Shown here: positions 26,234 through 34,204 of the stretch, piece after piece
How the letters are laid out: the number at the start of each line of letters is the position of its first letter
Position numbering within the stretch: the stretch's first letter is position 1
NCBI RefSeq assembly: GCF_900475285.1
Contig: NZ_LS483370.1
Location: 3,114,001-3,178,000 of the forward strand
Reading direction: 5' to 3'
From: Pseudomonas taetrolens
GTDB taxonomy: Bacteria; Pseudomonadota; Gammaproteobacteria; Pseudomonadales; Pseudomonadaceae
Length of the DNA stretch: 64,000 nucleotides
Translations under genes and position numbers: made by a program
Notes under the pieces: generated by a model
Seen by the model: the letters and a program-made list of their open reading frames with translations, nothing else
What the model was told of the DNA's origin: nothing
Database searches by the model: none

Positions 26234-26547
26234 CAGACCGCGTCCCTGTAGGCGCCGAGCTTGCTCGCGATGGCAGCACCGTGTTTTGGCTGACGTATCG
26301 CGTCGCCTGAATCGCGAGCAAGCTCGCTCCTACAGAAACGTAGAGCGATGGCAGCACCGTGTTTTAGCAGGCGTACCGCGTCGCCTGAATCGCGAGCAAG
26401 CTCGCTCCTACAGAAACGTAGAGCGATGGCAGCACCGTGTTTTAGCAGGCGTACCGCGTCGTCTGAATCGCGAGCAAGCACGCGCCTGCAGAAACGTAGA
26501 GCGATGGCAGCTCCCCATCCCTGCAGGCGTCGGGCTTGCTCGCTACA
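26234..26547. repeat. Tandem REP array, 78-bp period
   Basis: Units with TGGCAGCACCGTGTTTT recur at 26271, 26349 and 26427, and TGGCAGC again at 26505, an exact 78-bp period. Each unit carries an ATCGCGAGCAAGCTCGCTCCTACAG REP arm, and the array is bounded by inverted arms (TGTAGGCGCCGAGCTTGCTCGCGA at 26247, CAGGCGTCGGGCTTGCTCGC at 26523). Because 78 is divisible by three, long repeat-coded open frames appear on both strands; I treat them as spurious. Confidence 0.85.
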
Positions 26548-26988
26548 TCAGATCGCCACTCCCGCATCCGCCCGCAGGCCCAGCGTCTCTATCGCACTGA
26601 TCGCGCATTGCTCGTCGATATCCGAGGTGTCGCCGCTGATGCCAATCGCGCCGATCACATGACCCGCATCGTCACGAATCAAGACCCCGCCCGGTGCCGG
26701 CACTACGTCGCTCTGCCCCATGCCATTGAGCGCGGCAAAAAATGCCGGCCGTTGCTGCGCATCCAGCGCCAGTAACCGCGAGCCCTTGCCCAGTGCAACC
26801 GCGCCCCACGCCTTGCCGATTGCAATCGAGGGGCGCAACAGGCTGGCACCGTCTTCGCGTTGCAACGCCAGTAAATGTCCACCGCTATCCAGCACCGCCA
26901 CTGTTAGCGGTGCCGCGTTTATCTGGCGCCCGGCGCCCAAGGCCTGGGCAGTCAGGTTTAAAGCGACTTTCAAGGTTAAAGCACTCAT
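26548..26988 (-). CDS. HbpS/GlcG-family protein next to gcl
   Basis: The 146-residue protein belongs to the GlcG/HbpS family: LTVAVLDSGGHLLALQREDGAS near residue 28, SIAIGKAWGAVALGKGSR near 54, and PGGVLIRDDAGHVIGAIGISGDTSDIDEQCA near 98. HbpS binds heme in Streptomyces; GlcG lies in glycolate operons with unknown activity. AGGACAGCAACC precedes the ATG. It is divergent from gcl across 266 bp with two GntR-like half/full palindromes, so control with glyoxylate metabolism is likely. Confidence 0.85.
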   Translation of the reverse strand: MSALTLKVALNLTAQALGAGRQINAAPLTVAVLDSGGHLLALQREDGASLLRPSIAIGKAWGAVALGKGSRLLALDAQQRPAFFAALNGMGQSDVVPAPGGVLIRDDAGHVIGAIGISGDTSDIDEQCAISAIETLGLRADAGVAI

Positions 26989-27078
26989 GGTTGCTGTCCT
27001 TATCTTGTTATGGAAAGCCTTTTGCCGGCCATTCAGGGCCCAGCCGATCGCAATAATAGATCACAACTTACAATCATT

Positions 27079-27089
27079 ATGTATACAAT
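27079..27089. promoter_or_regulatory. GntR-like operator, hbpS-like gene side
   Basis: ATGTATACAAT is one base short of TTGTATACAA. It lies 90 bp from the hbpS-like start, mirroring the two-site layout of the uraH/puuE region. Confidence 0.4.
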
Positions 27090-27160
27090 TTTTTTCATAA
27101 ATTTAATAACCCTTACCCTTAAGCGCTGCAATACAGGGCTTAAAGCCTTCGCCTCATTCA

Positions 27161-27183
27161 ACCGATAAAACCGATTGACCGAT
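27161..27183 (+). promoter_or_regulatory. Three ACCGAT direct repeats upstream of gcl
   Basis: ACCGAT occurs at 27161, 27170 and 27178, spaced 9 and 8 bp. The third is TTGACCGAT, sharing GACCGAT with elements upstream of puuE (14413) and the second Tsx-type gene (21629). It may be an activator site or a -35 region (TTGACC). Confidence 0.35.
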
Positions 27184-27218
27184 ACACCGGAGCATGAATA
27201 CACTCGCCACACAGCCAC

Positions 27219-27228
27219 TTGTATACAA
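27219..27228. promoter_or_regulatory. GntR-like operator TTGTATACAA, gcl side
   Basis: This perfect palindrome lies 26 bp before the gcl start codon, identical to the puuE site at 14502. Its position close to the coding region suits repression. Confidence 0.55.
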
Positions 27229-27254
27229 TTACAAAACGTAAGAGGCACAAAGCA

Positions 27255-29030
27255 ATGAGCAAAATGAGAGCAATCGAAGCCGCCGTTTTGGTGATGCGTC
27301 GCGAAGGTGTCAACACTGCATTCGGCATCCCGGGCGCCGCCATCAACCCGCTGTACTCGGCCCTGCAAAAGGTCGGGGGCATCGATCACGTCCTTGCTCG
27401 CCACGTCGAAGGTGCCTCGCACATGGCTGAGGGGTATACCCGCACCAAGGCCGGCAATATTGGGGTGTGCATCGGCACTTCCGGGCCGGCGGGCACCGAC
27501 ATGGTGACCGGCCTGTACAGCGCCAGCGCCGACTCCATCCCGATTCTGTGCATTACCGGCCAGGCACCCCGGGCCCGGATGCACAAGGAAGACTTCCAGG
27601 CCGTGGACATCACCAGCATCGTCAAGCCCGTGACCAAGTGGGCGACCACCGTGCTGGAACCGGGCCAGGTGCCCTACGCCTTCCAGAAAGCCTTTTACGA
27701 AATGCGCTCCGGCCGCCCCGGCCCGGTATTGATCGACCTGCCTTTTGACGTGCAAATGGCAGAAATCGAATTCGATATCGACGCCTATGAGCCGCTGCCG
27801 CTGGCCAAACCTTCGGCGACGCGGACCCAGGTAGAAAAAGCCCTGACCCTGCTCAATCAGGCCGAACGTCCGCTGCTGGTCAGCGGCGGCGGTGTGATCA
27901 ACGCCGATGCCAGCGAACTGTTGGTCGAGTTCGCTGAGCTGACTGGCATCCCGGTTGTCCCGACATTGATGGGCTGGGGCACCATTGCCGATGATCACCC
28001 GCTGATGGTGGGTATGGTCGGTCTGCAAACCTCCCACCGTTACGGCAACGCCACCCTGCTTGAATCCGATGTGGTGCTGGGCATCGGCAACCGCTGGGCG
28101 AACCGCCACACCGGCTCAGTCGAGGTCTACACCAAAGGCCGCACCTTTATTCACGTTGATATCGAGCCGACGCAAATCGGCCGTGTCTTCACCCCGGATC
28201 TGGGCATCGTTTCCGATGCAGGTCTGGCACTGAAGGTGTTCCTCGAGGTTGCCCGCGAGTGGAAAGCTGCCGGCAAGCTGAAAAACCGCAGCGCCTGGCT
28301 CCAGGACTGCCAGCAGCGCAAGGCCACCCTGCACCGCAAGACTCACTTCGACAACGTACCGGTCAAACCACAACGCGTGTACGAAGAGATGAACCAGGTC
28401 TTCGGCAAAGACACCTGTTATGTGAGCACCATCGGTTTGTCGCAGATTGCCGGTGCGCAATTCCTGCACGTTTACAAACCGCGTCACTGGATCAACTGCG
28501 GTCAGGCCGGCCCGTTGGGCTGGACCATTCCAGCCGCACTGGGCGTGGTCAAAGCCGACCCGAACCGCAATGTCGTGGCATTGTCGGGCGACTACGACTT
28601 CCAGTTCATGATTGAAGAGCTGGCGGTGGGCGCTCAATTCAACCTGCCGTATATCCACGTAGTGGTGAACAACTCCTACCTGGGGCTTATTCGTCAGGCG
28701 CAGCGCGGTTTCGAAATGGACTACTGCGTGCAGTTGTCTTTCGACAACCTGAATGCCCCTGAACTCAACGGTTACGGCGTCGATCACGTGGCGGTCGCAC
28801 AAGGCTTGGGCTGCAAGGCGCTGCGCGTGTTCGAGCCCGGCCAGATCCAGCCCGCACTGCGCCAGGCACAAGAGCTGATCAAAGAGTTCCGCGTGCCGGT
28901 GGTGGTGGAAATCATTCTGGAGCGCGTGACCAATATTTCGATGGGCACTGAAATCAACGCCGTGAATGAGTTTGAAGACTTGGCGCTGGTAGGTAACGAT
29001 GCACCGACCGCCATTTCGATGCTGGATTAA
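27255..29030 (+). CDS. gcl: Glyoxylate carboligase (tartronate-semialdehyde synthase)
   Basis: The 591-residue thiamine-diphosphate enzyme joins two glyoxylate molecules to tartronate semialdehyde and CO2. It has the TPP-enzyme three-domain layout: N-terminal PYR domain ([29 protein letters not shown], where most relatives have a Glu and Gcl has Val), a central FAD-binding domain, and a C-terminal PP domain with [21 protein letters not shown] for Mg-ThDP. ATG 27255 is chosen over a TTG at 27219 inside the operator. It leads gcl-hyi-glxR and uses glyoxylate from AllA. Confidence 0.97.
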   Translation: MSKMRAIEAAVLVMRREGVNTAFGIPGAAINPLYSALQKVGGIDHVLARHVEGASHMAEGYTRTKAGNIGVCIGTSGPAGTDMVTGLYSASADSIPILCITGQAPRARMHKEDFQAVDITSIVKPVTKWATTVLEPGQVPYAFQKAFYEMRSGRPGPVLIDLPFDVQMAEIEFDIDAYEPLPLAKPSATRTQVEKALTLLNQAERPLLVSGGGVINADASELLVEFAELTGIPVVPTLMGWGTIADDHPLMVGMVGLQTSHRYGNATLLESDVVLGIGNRWANRHTGSVEVYTKGRTFIHVDIEPTQIGRVFTPDLGIVSDAGLALKVFLEVAREWKAAGKLKNRSAWLQDCQQRKATLHRKTHFDNVPVKPQRVYEEMNQVFGKDTCYVSTIGLSQIAGAQFLHVYKPRHWINCGQAGPLGWTIPAALGVVKADPNRNVVALSGDYDFQFMIEELAVGAQFNLPYIHVVVNNSYLGLIRQAQRGFEMDYCVQLSFDNLNAPELNGYGVDHVAVAQGLGCKALRVFEPGQIQPALRQAQELIKEFRVPVVVEIILERVTNISMGTEINAVNEFEDLALVGNDAPTAISMLD

Positions 29031-29119
29031 TCTCAGGTCTATCCGCCGCACAAACGTTGCCGAGATCTGAACAGACGCAAAGGCCCCTCAGGGGGCCAAC
29101 ACTTTCACAGGAGTTCACC

Positions 29120-29902
29120 ATGCCGCGTTTTGCCGCCAACCTGTCCATGCTGTTCACCGAACAGGATTTTCTTGTCCGTTTTCAAGCGGCTGCCAACGCT
29201 GGTTTCCACGGCGTTGAATACCTGTTTCCCTACGATTACAGCTCCGCCGAGATCAAGGCCCAGCTCGAGGCCAACAAGCTGACCCAAGTCCTGTTCAACC
29301 TGCCGGCCGGGGATTGGGCCAACGGTGAACGCGGCATTGCCTGCCTCCCCGACCGTATCGAAGAGTTTCGTGCCGGCGTGGACCTCGCCATTGCCTATGC
29401 CCAAGTGCTGGGCAATGACCAGATCAACTGCCTGGCCGGTATCTGCCCGCAGGGCACAGACCCCGCCGTGGTCGAAAAAACCTTTGTCGCCAACCTCAAG
29501 TACGCGGCCGACAAGCTGCAGGCGCACGGTATCAGACTGGTCATGGAAGCCATCAATACCCGTGACATTCCGGGCTTCTACCTGAACAACACCCGCCAGG
29601 CCCTGGCCATCCAGGAGAAGGTCGGCAGCGCCAACCTGTTCCTGCAATACGACATCTACCACATGCAAATCATGGAGGGGGATCTGGCCCGCACGATGCA
29701 AGCGCACCTGCCGCAGATCAACCATATCCAGCTGGCCGATAACCCCGGCCGCCACGAACCGGGCACCGGTGAAATCAACTACCGCTTCCTGTTCAAACAC
29801 CTCGACCGCATTGGCTATCAAGGCTGGGTAGGCTGTGAATACAAGCCCCTGACCAGCACCGAAGCCGGCCTTGGCTGGCTCAAAACCCATAATGCGGTTT
29901 AA
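29120..29902 (+). CDS. hyi: Hydroxypyruvate isomerase
   Basis: The 260-residue TIM-barrel protein interconverts hydroxypyruvate and tartronate semialdehyde. It shows NLSMLFTE at the N-terminus, LMEAINTRDIPGFYLNN-type segments carrying the metal-binding Glu, LQYDIYHMQIMEGD, and HIQLADNPGRHEPGTGEINY, all typical of Hyi. ATG 29120 has CAGGAGTTCACC upstream. It follows gcl by 89 bp and precedes glxR by 83 bp in one operon. Confidence 0.95.
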   Translation: MPRFAANLSMLFTEQDFLVRFQAAANAGFHGVEYLFPYDYSSAEIKAQLEANKLTQVLFNLPAGDWANGERGIACLPDRIEEFRAGVDLAIAYAQVLGNDQINCLAGICPQGTDPAVVEKTFVANLKYAADKLQAHGIRLVMEAINTRDIPGFYLNNTRQALAIQEKVGSANLFLQYDIYHMQIMEGDLARTMQAHLPQINHIQLADNPGRHEPGTGEINYRFLFKHLDRIGYQGWVGCEYKPLTSTEAGLGWLKTHNAV

Positions 29903-29985
29903 GCAACACCCTCTTTCTATTGCTGGAGCAAGCACCGTTCCTGCAGAAACGAATCAGACCTCCAATAAAAACAAGAGGATTTGTC

Positions 29986-30873
29986 ATGGCTAAAATCGGA
30001 TTTATCGGCACCGGCATCATGGGCTCACCTATGGCCAGCAACCTGCAAAAGGCCGGGCACAGCCTGTTCCTGTCGACTCACCACGGCGCCGCTCCCGCCG
30101 AACTGGTGGCCGCAGGCGCCGTGGCGCTGGCCAACCCCAGGGAAGTTGCCCAAGAGGCCGAGTTCATCATTGTCATGGTGCCCGACACCCCTCAGGTCGA
30201 AGACGTGCTGTTCCGCGAGGACGGCATTGCCGCTGGCCTGAGCCCGAACAAGGTGGTGATCGACATGAGCTCGATCTCACCGACCGCGACCAAGGCTTTC
30301 GCTGAAAAAATCAACGCCAAGGGTGCGCAATACCTGGACGCCCCGGTTTCCGGCGGTGAGGTCGGCGCAAAAGCGGGCACCCTGAGCATCATGGTCGGCG
30401 GTGACGAAAAAACCTTCGAGCGGGCTCTGCCCTTGCTGCAGAGCATGGGTAAAAACATCACCCTGGTCGGCGGCAACGGCGATGGCCAGACCGCCAAGGT
30501 GGCGAACCAGATCATCGTGGCCCTGAACATTCAGGCGGTTGCCGAAGCGCTGGTATTCGCGGCCAAAAACGGGGCGGATCCGGCCAAGGTTCGCGAAGCG
30601 CTGATGGGCGGCTTTGCTTCGTCAAAAATCCTCGAAGTGCATGGCGAACGCATGATCAAAGGCACGTTCGATCCAGGGTTCCGTATCAGCCTGCATCAGA
30701 AAGACCTCAACCTGGCGCTGGCTGGCGCTCGTGAACTGGGGATCAACCTGCCCAACACTGCCAACGCACAGCAGGTGTTCAGTACCTGCGCTGCGCTGGG
30801 TGGCGGCAACTGGGATCACTCCGCGCTGATCAAAGGCCTGGAACACATGGCCAACTTCTCGATCCGCGACTGA
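29986..30873 (+). CDS. glxR: Tartronate semialdehyde reductase
   Basis: The 295-residue beta-hydroxyacid dehydrogenase reduces tartronate semialdehyde to D-glycerate with NAD(P)H. Features are the Rossmann motif IGFIGTGIMGSPMASNL at the start, the substrate motif DAPVSGGEVGAKAGTLSIM near residue 116, and the catalytic Lys region GNGDGQTAKVANQII near 165-180. ATG 29986 follows AAGAGGA. In PAO1 a glycerate kinase gene follows at this point as I recall; here a urea transporter gene follows instead. Confidence 0.95.
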   Translation: MAKIGFIGTGIMGSPMASNLQKAGHSLFLSTHHGAAPAELVAAGAVALANPREVAQEAEFIIVMVPDTPQVEDVLFREDGIAAGLSPNKVVIDMSSISPTATKAFAEKINAKGAQYLDAPVSGGEVGAKAGTLSIMVGGDEKTFERALPLLQSMGKNITLVGGNGDGQTAKVANQIIVALNIQAVAEALVFAAKNGADPAKVREALMGGFASSKILEVHGERMIKGTFDPGFRISLHQKDLNLALAGARELGINLPNTANAQQVFSTCAALGGGNWDHSALIKGLEHMANFSIRD

Positions 30874-30990
30874 CTCCTTCTCCGGCGCCTGCCCCGCAGG
30901 CGCCGCTGTGATGTCTACATCGACTGCAGGCACCTGCCTTTGACGCGGGGACCTCTGCACATCCCCAAAAAAGCTGATCGAGCCACGAGT

Positions 30991-31896
30991 ATGCCCCTGC
31001 TCACTCCCCAGTGCCCCGACTGGGCCACTGCTCTGTGCAATGGTTTCAGCCAGATTTTCCTGCAACGTCATCCCGTGTGCGGCGTGTTTTGCCTGCTGGC
31101 GATTCTGGTCAGTGCCCCCACCTTGCTCGCCGGTGCCTTGTTGGGCGCCGCATCGGGCCTGCTGACGGCCCAACGCCGGGGCTATGCCAAAGCCGAACGC
31201 CAGGCCGGACTTTACAGCTACAACGGTGCGCTGCTGGGCCTGCTGCTGAGCCATCAACTGCCGTGGTCCGCGCTGCTGCCCCTGCTGATCATCGCCTGCG
31301 CCGGGTTCAGCTCGATCCTGATCCAGCAATGGCTCAAGCGTACCCGCCATACGCCTGTCCTGATGGCCTACACCGCGCCTTTTGTGGGCCTGGGCTGGAT
31401 CGTGCTGCACTTCACTGCCAACCCAGCTCCCGCCGCGCCTCTCGACTCAACGCTCAATAGCCTGACGCTGGTGCTGGCCCTGCTCAAAGGTGTCGGCCAG
31501 GTGATGCTGCTGCAACATCCGCTTGCGGGGCTGTTGATCGTGATCGGTGTGTGGCTGAGCAACTGGCGCGCGGCATTGTGGGCACTGACGGGCTCTTTGG
31601 CCGGCCTGCTGTTCGGGCTCTGGCAGCAGGAACCGGGCGACGCGCTGAGCGGACTCACCGGCTATAACCCGGTGCTGGCCGCATTGGCCCTGAGCCATCA
31701 ACCTCAGCGTCCCTGGCTGCCCGCACTCGGCATTCTCCTGACGTTGTTGCTGCTTCCGGTTTTTTCGGCACTTGGCCTGCCACCCCTGACCGCCCCTTTT
31801 ATTCTTGGCTGCTGGCTGGTCCAGGCCACACTGAGGGCGCTCTGGCCCAAGCCTCTAGAAGCAAAAGAACAATGCAGGTTGCGCATTGAGCGTTAA
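30991..31896 (+). CDS. Urea transporter (UT family)
   Basis: The 301-residue inner-membrane protein has about ten hydrophobic helices. Two half-repeats carry the UT-type segments LLGAASGLLTAQRRGYAKAERQAGLYSYNGALLGL and SLAGLLFGLWQ...LSGLTGYNPVLAALALS; the YNG and YNP turns correspond to the urea selectivity filter regions. Allantoicase and ureidoglycolate lyase both release urea, so export or re-uptake of urea fits the neighbourhood. ATG 30991 is the likely start, with weak SD sequence. No urease gene is in the window. Confidence 0.88.
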   Translation: MPLLTPQCPDWATALCNGFSQIFLQRHPVCGVFCLLAILVSAPTLLAGALLGAASGLLTAQRRGYAKAERQAGLYSYNGALLGLLLSHQLPWSALLPLLIIACAGFSSILIQQWLKRTRHTPVLMAYTAPFVGLGWIVLHFTANPAPAAPLDSTLNSLTLVLALLKGVGQVMLLQHPLAGLLIVIGVWLSNWRAALWALTGSLAGLLFGLWQQEPGDALSGLTGYNPVLAALALSHQPQRPWLPALGILLTLLLLPVFSALGLPPLTAPFILGCWLVQATLRALWPKPLEAKEQCRLRIER

Positions 31897-31935
31897 TCCT
31901 CGAACCTTCTGATATTTGGGCATCGAGCAACCTGC

Positions 31936-32757
31936 ATGGATAACAACGATTGGCGCCAACGCTTGTATGTCATGGTCTTTCAAGCCGACACGGCAGCCGG
32001 ACGGCGCTTCGACACCGCACTGCTGCTGATTATTCTGCTCAGCCTGGTGGTGGTGGTCCTCGACAGTATCGACAGCATCCACCGCGACTACGCGGCGTTG
32101 CTGGCGTACATCGAATGGGGATTCACCCTTGTGTTCGCGGTGGAATACGCCTTGCGCCTGTATTGCTCGCCCAAGCCCCTACGTTACGCCTTCAGTTTTT
32201 ATGGGCTGGTGGACTTGCTGGCGATCGTGCCGGGGATTCTGGCCATTTACTACAGCGATGCGCAGTACCTGCTGATTATCCGCATCATCCGCATGCTGCG
32301 AATTTTTCGCGTACTCAAGCTGCGCCCGTACCTGAGCCAGGCCAATTACCTGCTCTCGGCCCTGCGCGGCAGCAAACAGAAAATCATCGTATTTCTGGTC
32401 AGCGTGTCGACGCTGGTTACCGTGTTCGGCACCTTGATGTACGTCGTCGAAGGTCCTGAAAACGGTTTTACCAGCATCCCGCTCAGTATCTATTGGGCCA
32501 TCGTCACGCTGACCACGGTCGGCTTCGGTGATATCGTGCCCAAAACCGTGCTCGGCCAGATCATCTCGGCCATGGTGATGATCACCGGTTACTCGATCAT
32601 CGCCGTGCCCACCGGGATTTTTACCGCCGAACTGGCCAATGCCATGCGCGGCGAGCAACTCAAGCACAACTGCCCCACCTGCAAGAAGAACACCCACGAA
32701 CCGGCGGCCTCATTTTGTTCGCGGTGTGGCAATGCGCTATTTAGTAAAAAAGCATAA
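31936..32757 (+). CDS. Voltage-gated K+ channel-like protein with C-terminal zinc ribbon
   Basis: The 273-residue protein has six transmembrane helices. S4 is RIIRMLRIFRVLKLR (about residues 116-130) with regularly spaced Arg, and the pore filter TVGFGD is at 194-199, specific for K+. The C-terminal tail has CPTCK (246-250) and CSRCG (261-265), a CxxC...CxxC zinc-ribbon pattern. It follows the urea transporter by 39 bp; I recall this channel gene near cysP in P. aeruginosa. No RCK domain is present, so gating is by voltage or the ribbon. Confidence 0.92.
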   Translation: MDNNDWRQRLYVMVFQADTAAGRRFDTALLLIILLSLVVVVLDSIDSIHRDYAALLAYIEWGFTLVFAVEYALRLYCSPKPLRYAFSFYGLVDLLAIVPGILAIYYSDAQYLLIIRIIRMLRIFRVLKLRPYLSQANYLLSALRGSKQKIIVFLVSVSTLVTVFGTLMYVVEGPENGFTSIPLSIYWAIVTLTTVGFGDIVPKTVLGQIISAMVMITGYSIIAVPTGIFTAELANAMRGEQLKHNCPTCKKNTHEPAASFCSRCGNALFSKKA

Positions 32758-32851
32758 CAAAAGTACTTTTTAATCTTTTAAGGACTATACAGCAGCAGCT
32801 ATAGTCGCTCGCAAATTGCCCCTTTATTGCTCCCATAACAAGGAATGCGCA

Positions 32852-33853
32852 GTGAAAAAACTCTTTAGCGTCTCAATTCTGGCCGCAGGCCTGGTGCTCG
32901 GCAGCATTGCTCATGCCGCTCAGCCACCGCTATTAAACGTGTCCTATGACGTGATGCGAGACTTCTACAAGGACTACAACACTGCCTTCCAGAAACATTG
33001 GCAAGCCGAAAACAAAGACAAGCTCAACATACAAATGTCTTTCGGCGGTTCAAGCAAACAGGCACGTTCGGTGATCGATGGCCTGCCGGCTGACGTCATC
33101 ACCATGAACATGGCCACCGACATCAATGCCTTGGCCGACAACGGCAAGCTGGTGCCGGAAAACTGGGTCACCCGACTGCCGGACAACAGCGCGCCATTCA
33201 CCTCGGCCACCGTGTTTATCGTGCGCAAAGGCAACCCGAAAGCCCTCAAAGACTGGCCAGACCTGCTCAAGGATGGCGTGGAAGTGATCGTCCCCAACCC
33301 GAAAACCTCGGGTAACGGCCGTTACACCTTCCTCTCGGCCTGGGGTTACGTGCTGAAAAATGGCGGCGATGAGACCAAGGCCAAAGACTTCGTGGCCAAG
33401 CTGTTCAAACAGGCCCCGGTGCTGGATACCGGTGGCCGTGCCGCAACCACCACGTTCATGACCAACCAGATCGGCGACGTGCTGGTGACCTTCGAAAACG
33501 AAGCCGAAATGATCGCCCGTGAGTTCGGCCGCGACCAGTTCGAAGTGGTTTACCCCAGCGTCTCCGCCGAAGCCGAGCCGCCAGTGACCGTGGTCGACAA
33601 AGTGGTCGACAAAAAAGGCACCCGTGCCGTTGCCGAACAGTACCTGAAGTACCTGTGGTCGCCTGAAGGCCAGGAAATCGCAGCCAAGAACTACCTGCGT
33701 CCACGGGACCCGGCAATATTGGCCAAGTACACCGACCGCTTCCCGAAAGTCGATTTCCTGTCGGTAGAGAAAACCTTCGGCGACTGGCGTGACGTGCAGA
33801 AAAAGTACTTCAACGACGGTGGCGTGTTCGATCAGATCTACAGCGGCCAGTAA
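32852..33853 (+). CDS. sbp: Periplasmic sulfate-binding protein of an ABC transporter
   Basis: The 333-residue protein has a signal peptide (MKKLFSVSILAAGLVLGSIAHA) and the Sbp/CysP family features: LLNVSYDVMRDFYKDYN, FGGSSKQARSVIDGLPADVITM (sulfate-binding Ser and backbone loop), PNPKTSGNGRYTFLSAWG, and TFMTNQIGDVLVTFENEA. It binds sulfate or thiosulfate for CysTWA import. GTG 32852 is preferred because AAGGA lies 7 bases upstream. The membrane subunits are not adjacent in this window. Confidence 0.93.
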   Translation: MKKLFSVSILAAGLVLGSIAHAAQPPLLNVSYDVMRDFYKDYNTAFQKHWQAENKDKLNIQMSFGGSSKQARSVIDGLPADVITMNMATDINALADNGKLVPENWVTRLPDNSAPFTSATVFIVRKGNPKALKDWPDLLKDGVEVIVPNPKTSGNGRYTFLSAWGYVLKNGGDETKAKDFVAKLFKQAPVLDTGGRAATTTFMTNQIGDVLVTFENEAEMIAREFGRDQFEVVYPSVSAEAEPPVTVVDKVVDKKGTRAVAEQYLKYLWSPEGQEIAAKNYLRPRDPAILAKYTDRFPKVDFLSVEKTFGDWRDVQKKYFNDGGVFDQIYSGQ

Positions 33854-33861
33854 TCGCTTTG

Positions 33862-33897
33862 CACCCAAACCCGTAGCAGCTGCTACGGGTTTGGGTG
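33862..33897. terminator. 36-bp perfect palindrome after sbp
   Basis: Positions 33862-33879 (CACCCAAACCCGTAGCAG) are exactly complementary to 33880-33897 with no loop. On RNA this gives a strong hairpin eight bases after the sbp stop codon. There is no T run, but it probably ends or protects the transcript. Confidence 0.6.
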
Positions 33898-33920
33898 AAT
33901 CCTCGCCCTTATCGCAGCCT

Positions 33921-33975
33921 GTAGCAGCGGTCGAGTAGCACGAGGCCGTGTCCGCCGGCGCAGCCGTCGCAAAGC
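33921..33975. repeat. Dispersed repeat, TGTAGCAGC...CGAGGCCG family
   Basis: TGTAGCAGCGGTCGAGTAGCACGAGGCCG is followed by CCGCCGGCGCAGCCGTCGCAAAGCC. A related copy begins at 63972 and runs off the right edge (TGTAGCAGCAGACGAGCAGAGCGAGG). It is a second intergenic repeat family, distinct from the GTAGGAGCGAG REPs. Confidence 0.65.
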
Positions 33976-34204
33976 CTGGTGTACCTTTCCGTTGAGTGCG
34001 CCGCGGCGCTCTACGGTTTGCGCCCTGACCGCGGCTCTGTGTTGTCAATCAGCCACAAACGTCAGCAAAATGGCCTTGCCCCTGCGCAAAACCTTCGCTG
34101 CGCACACAGCAAGCTGTACATAAACCCAGTAAAAACAGTTGCCCTGCAGCCAAACTCTGCCCATGCTGTGCACCTTCTGCGCGGCAAGTTCAATGAGTGG
34201 CGTT

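Larger units (their letters stand above)
33854..34204. other. Spacer between sbp and topB
   Basis: This 351-bp spacer holds a 36-bp perfect palindrome (33862-33897) and then a dispersed repeat starting TGTAGCAGCGGTCGAGTAGCACGAGGCCG (33921-33975). A C/G-rich tract of unclear nature follows to about 34040. The topB promoter is presumably in 34060-34180; I see no clear -35/-10 pair. No gene is supported. Confidence 0.55.

Noticed and set aside
26234..26547. CRISPR-like regular repeats
   Set aside because: The whole 78-bp unit is repeated, with no variable spacers, and the units consist of known REP arms. No cas genes are present.
26173..26600. Long open frames with 26-residue repeats on both strands (SELARDSGDAVRLLKHGAAIA-type)
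   Set aside because: They are translations of the 78-bp REP array, which is divisible by three. They have no ribosome-binding sites, and one of them overlaps the RutR-like gene end.
27219..27254. TTG start for gcl at 27219
   Set aside because: It falls inside the TTGTATACAA palindrome and would add residues not seen in Gcl proteins; ATG 27255 gives the normal N-terminus.
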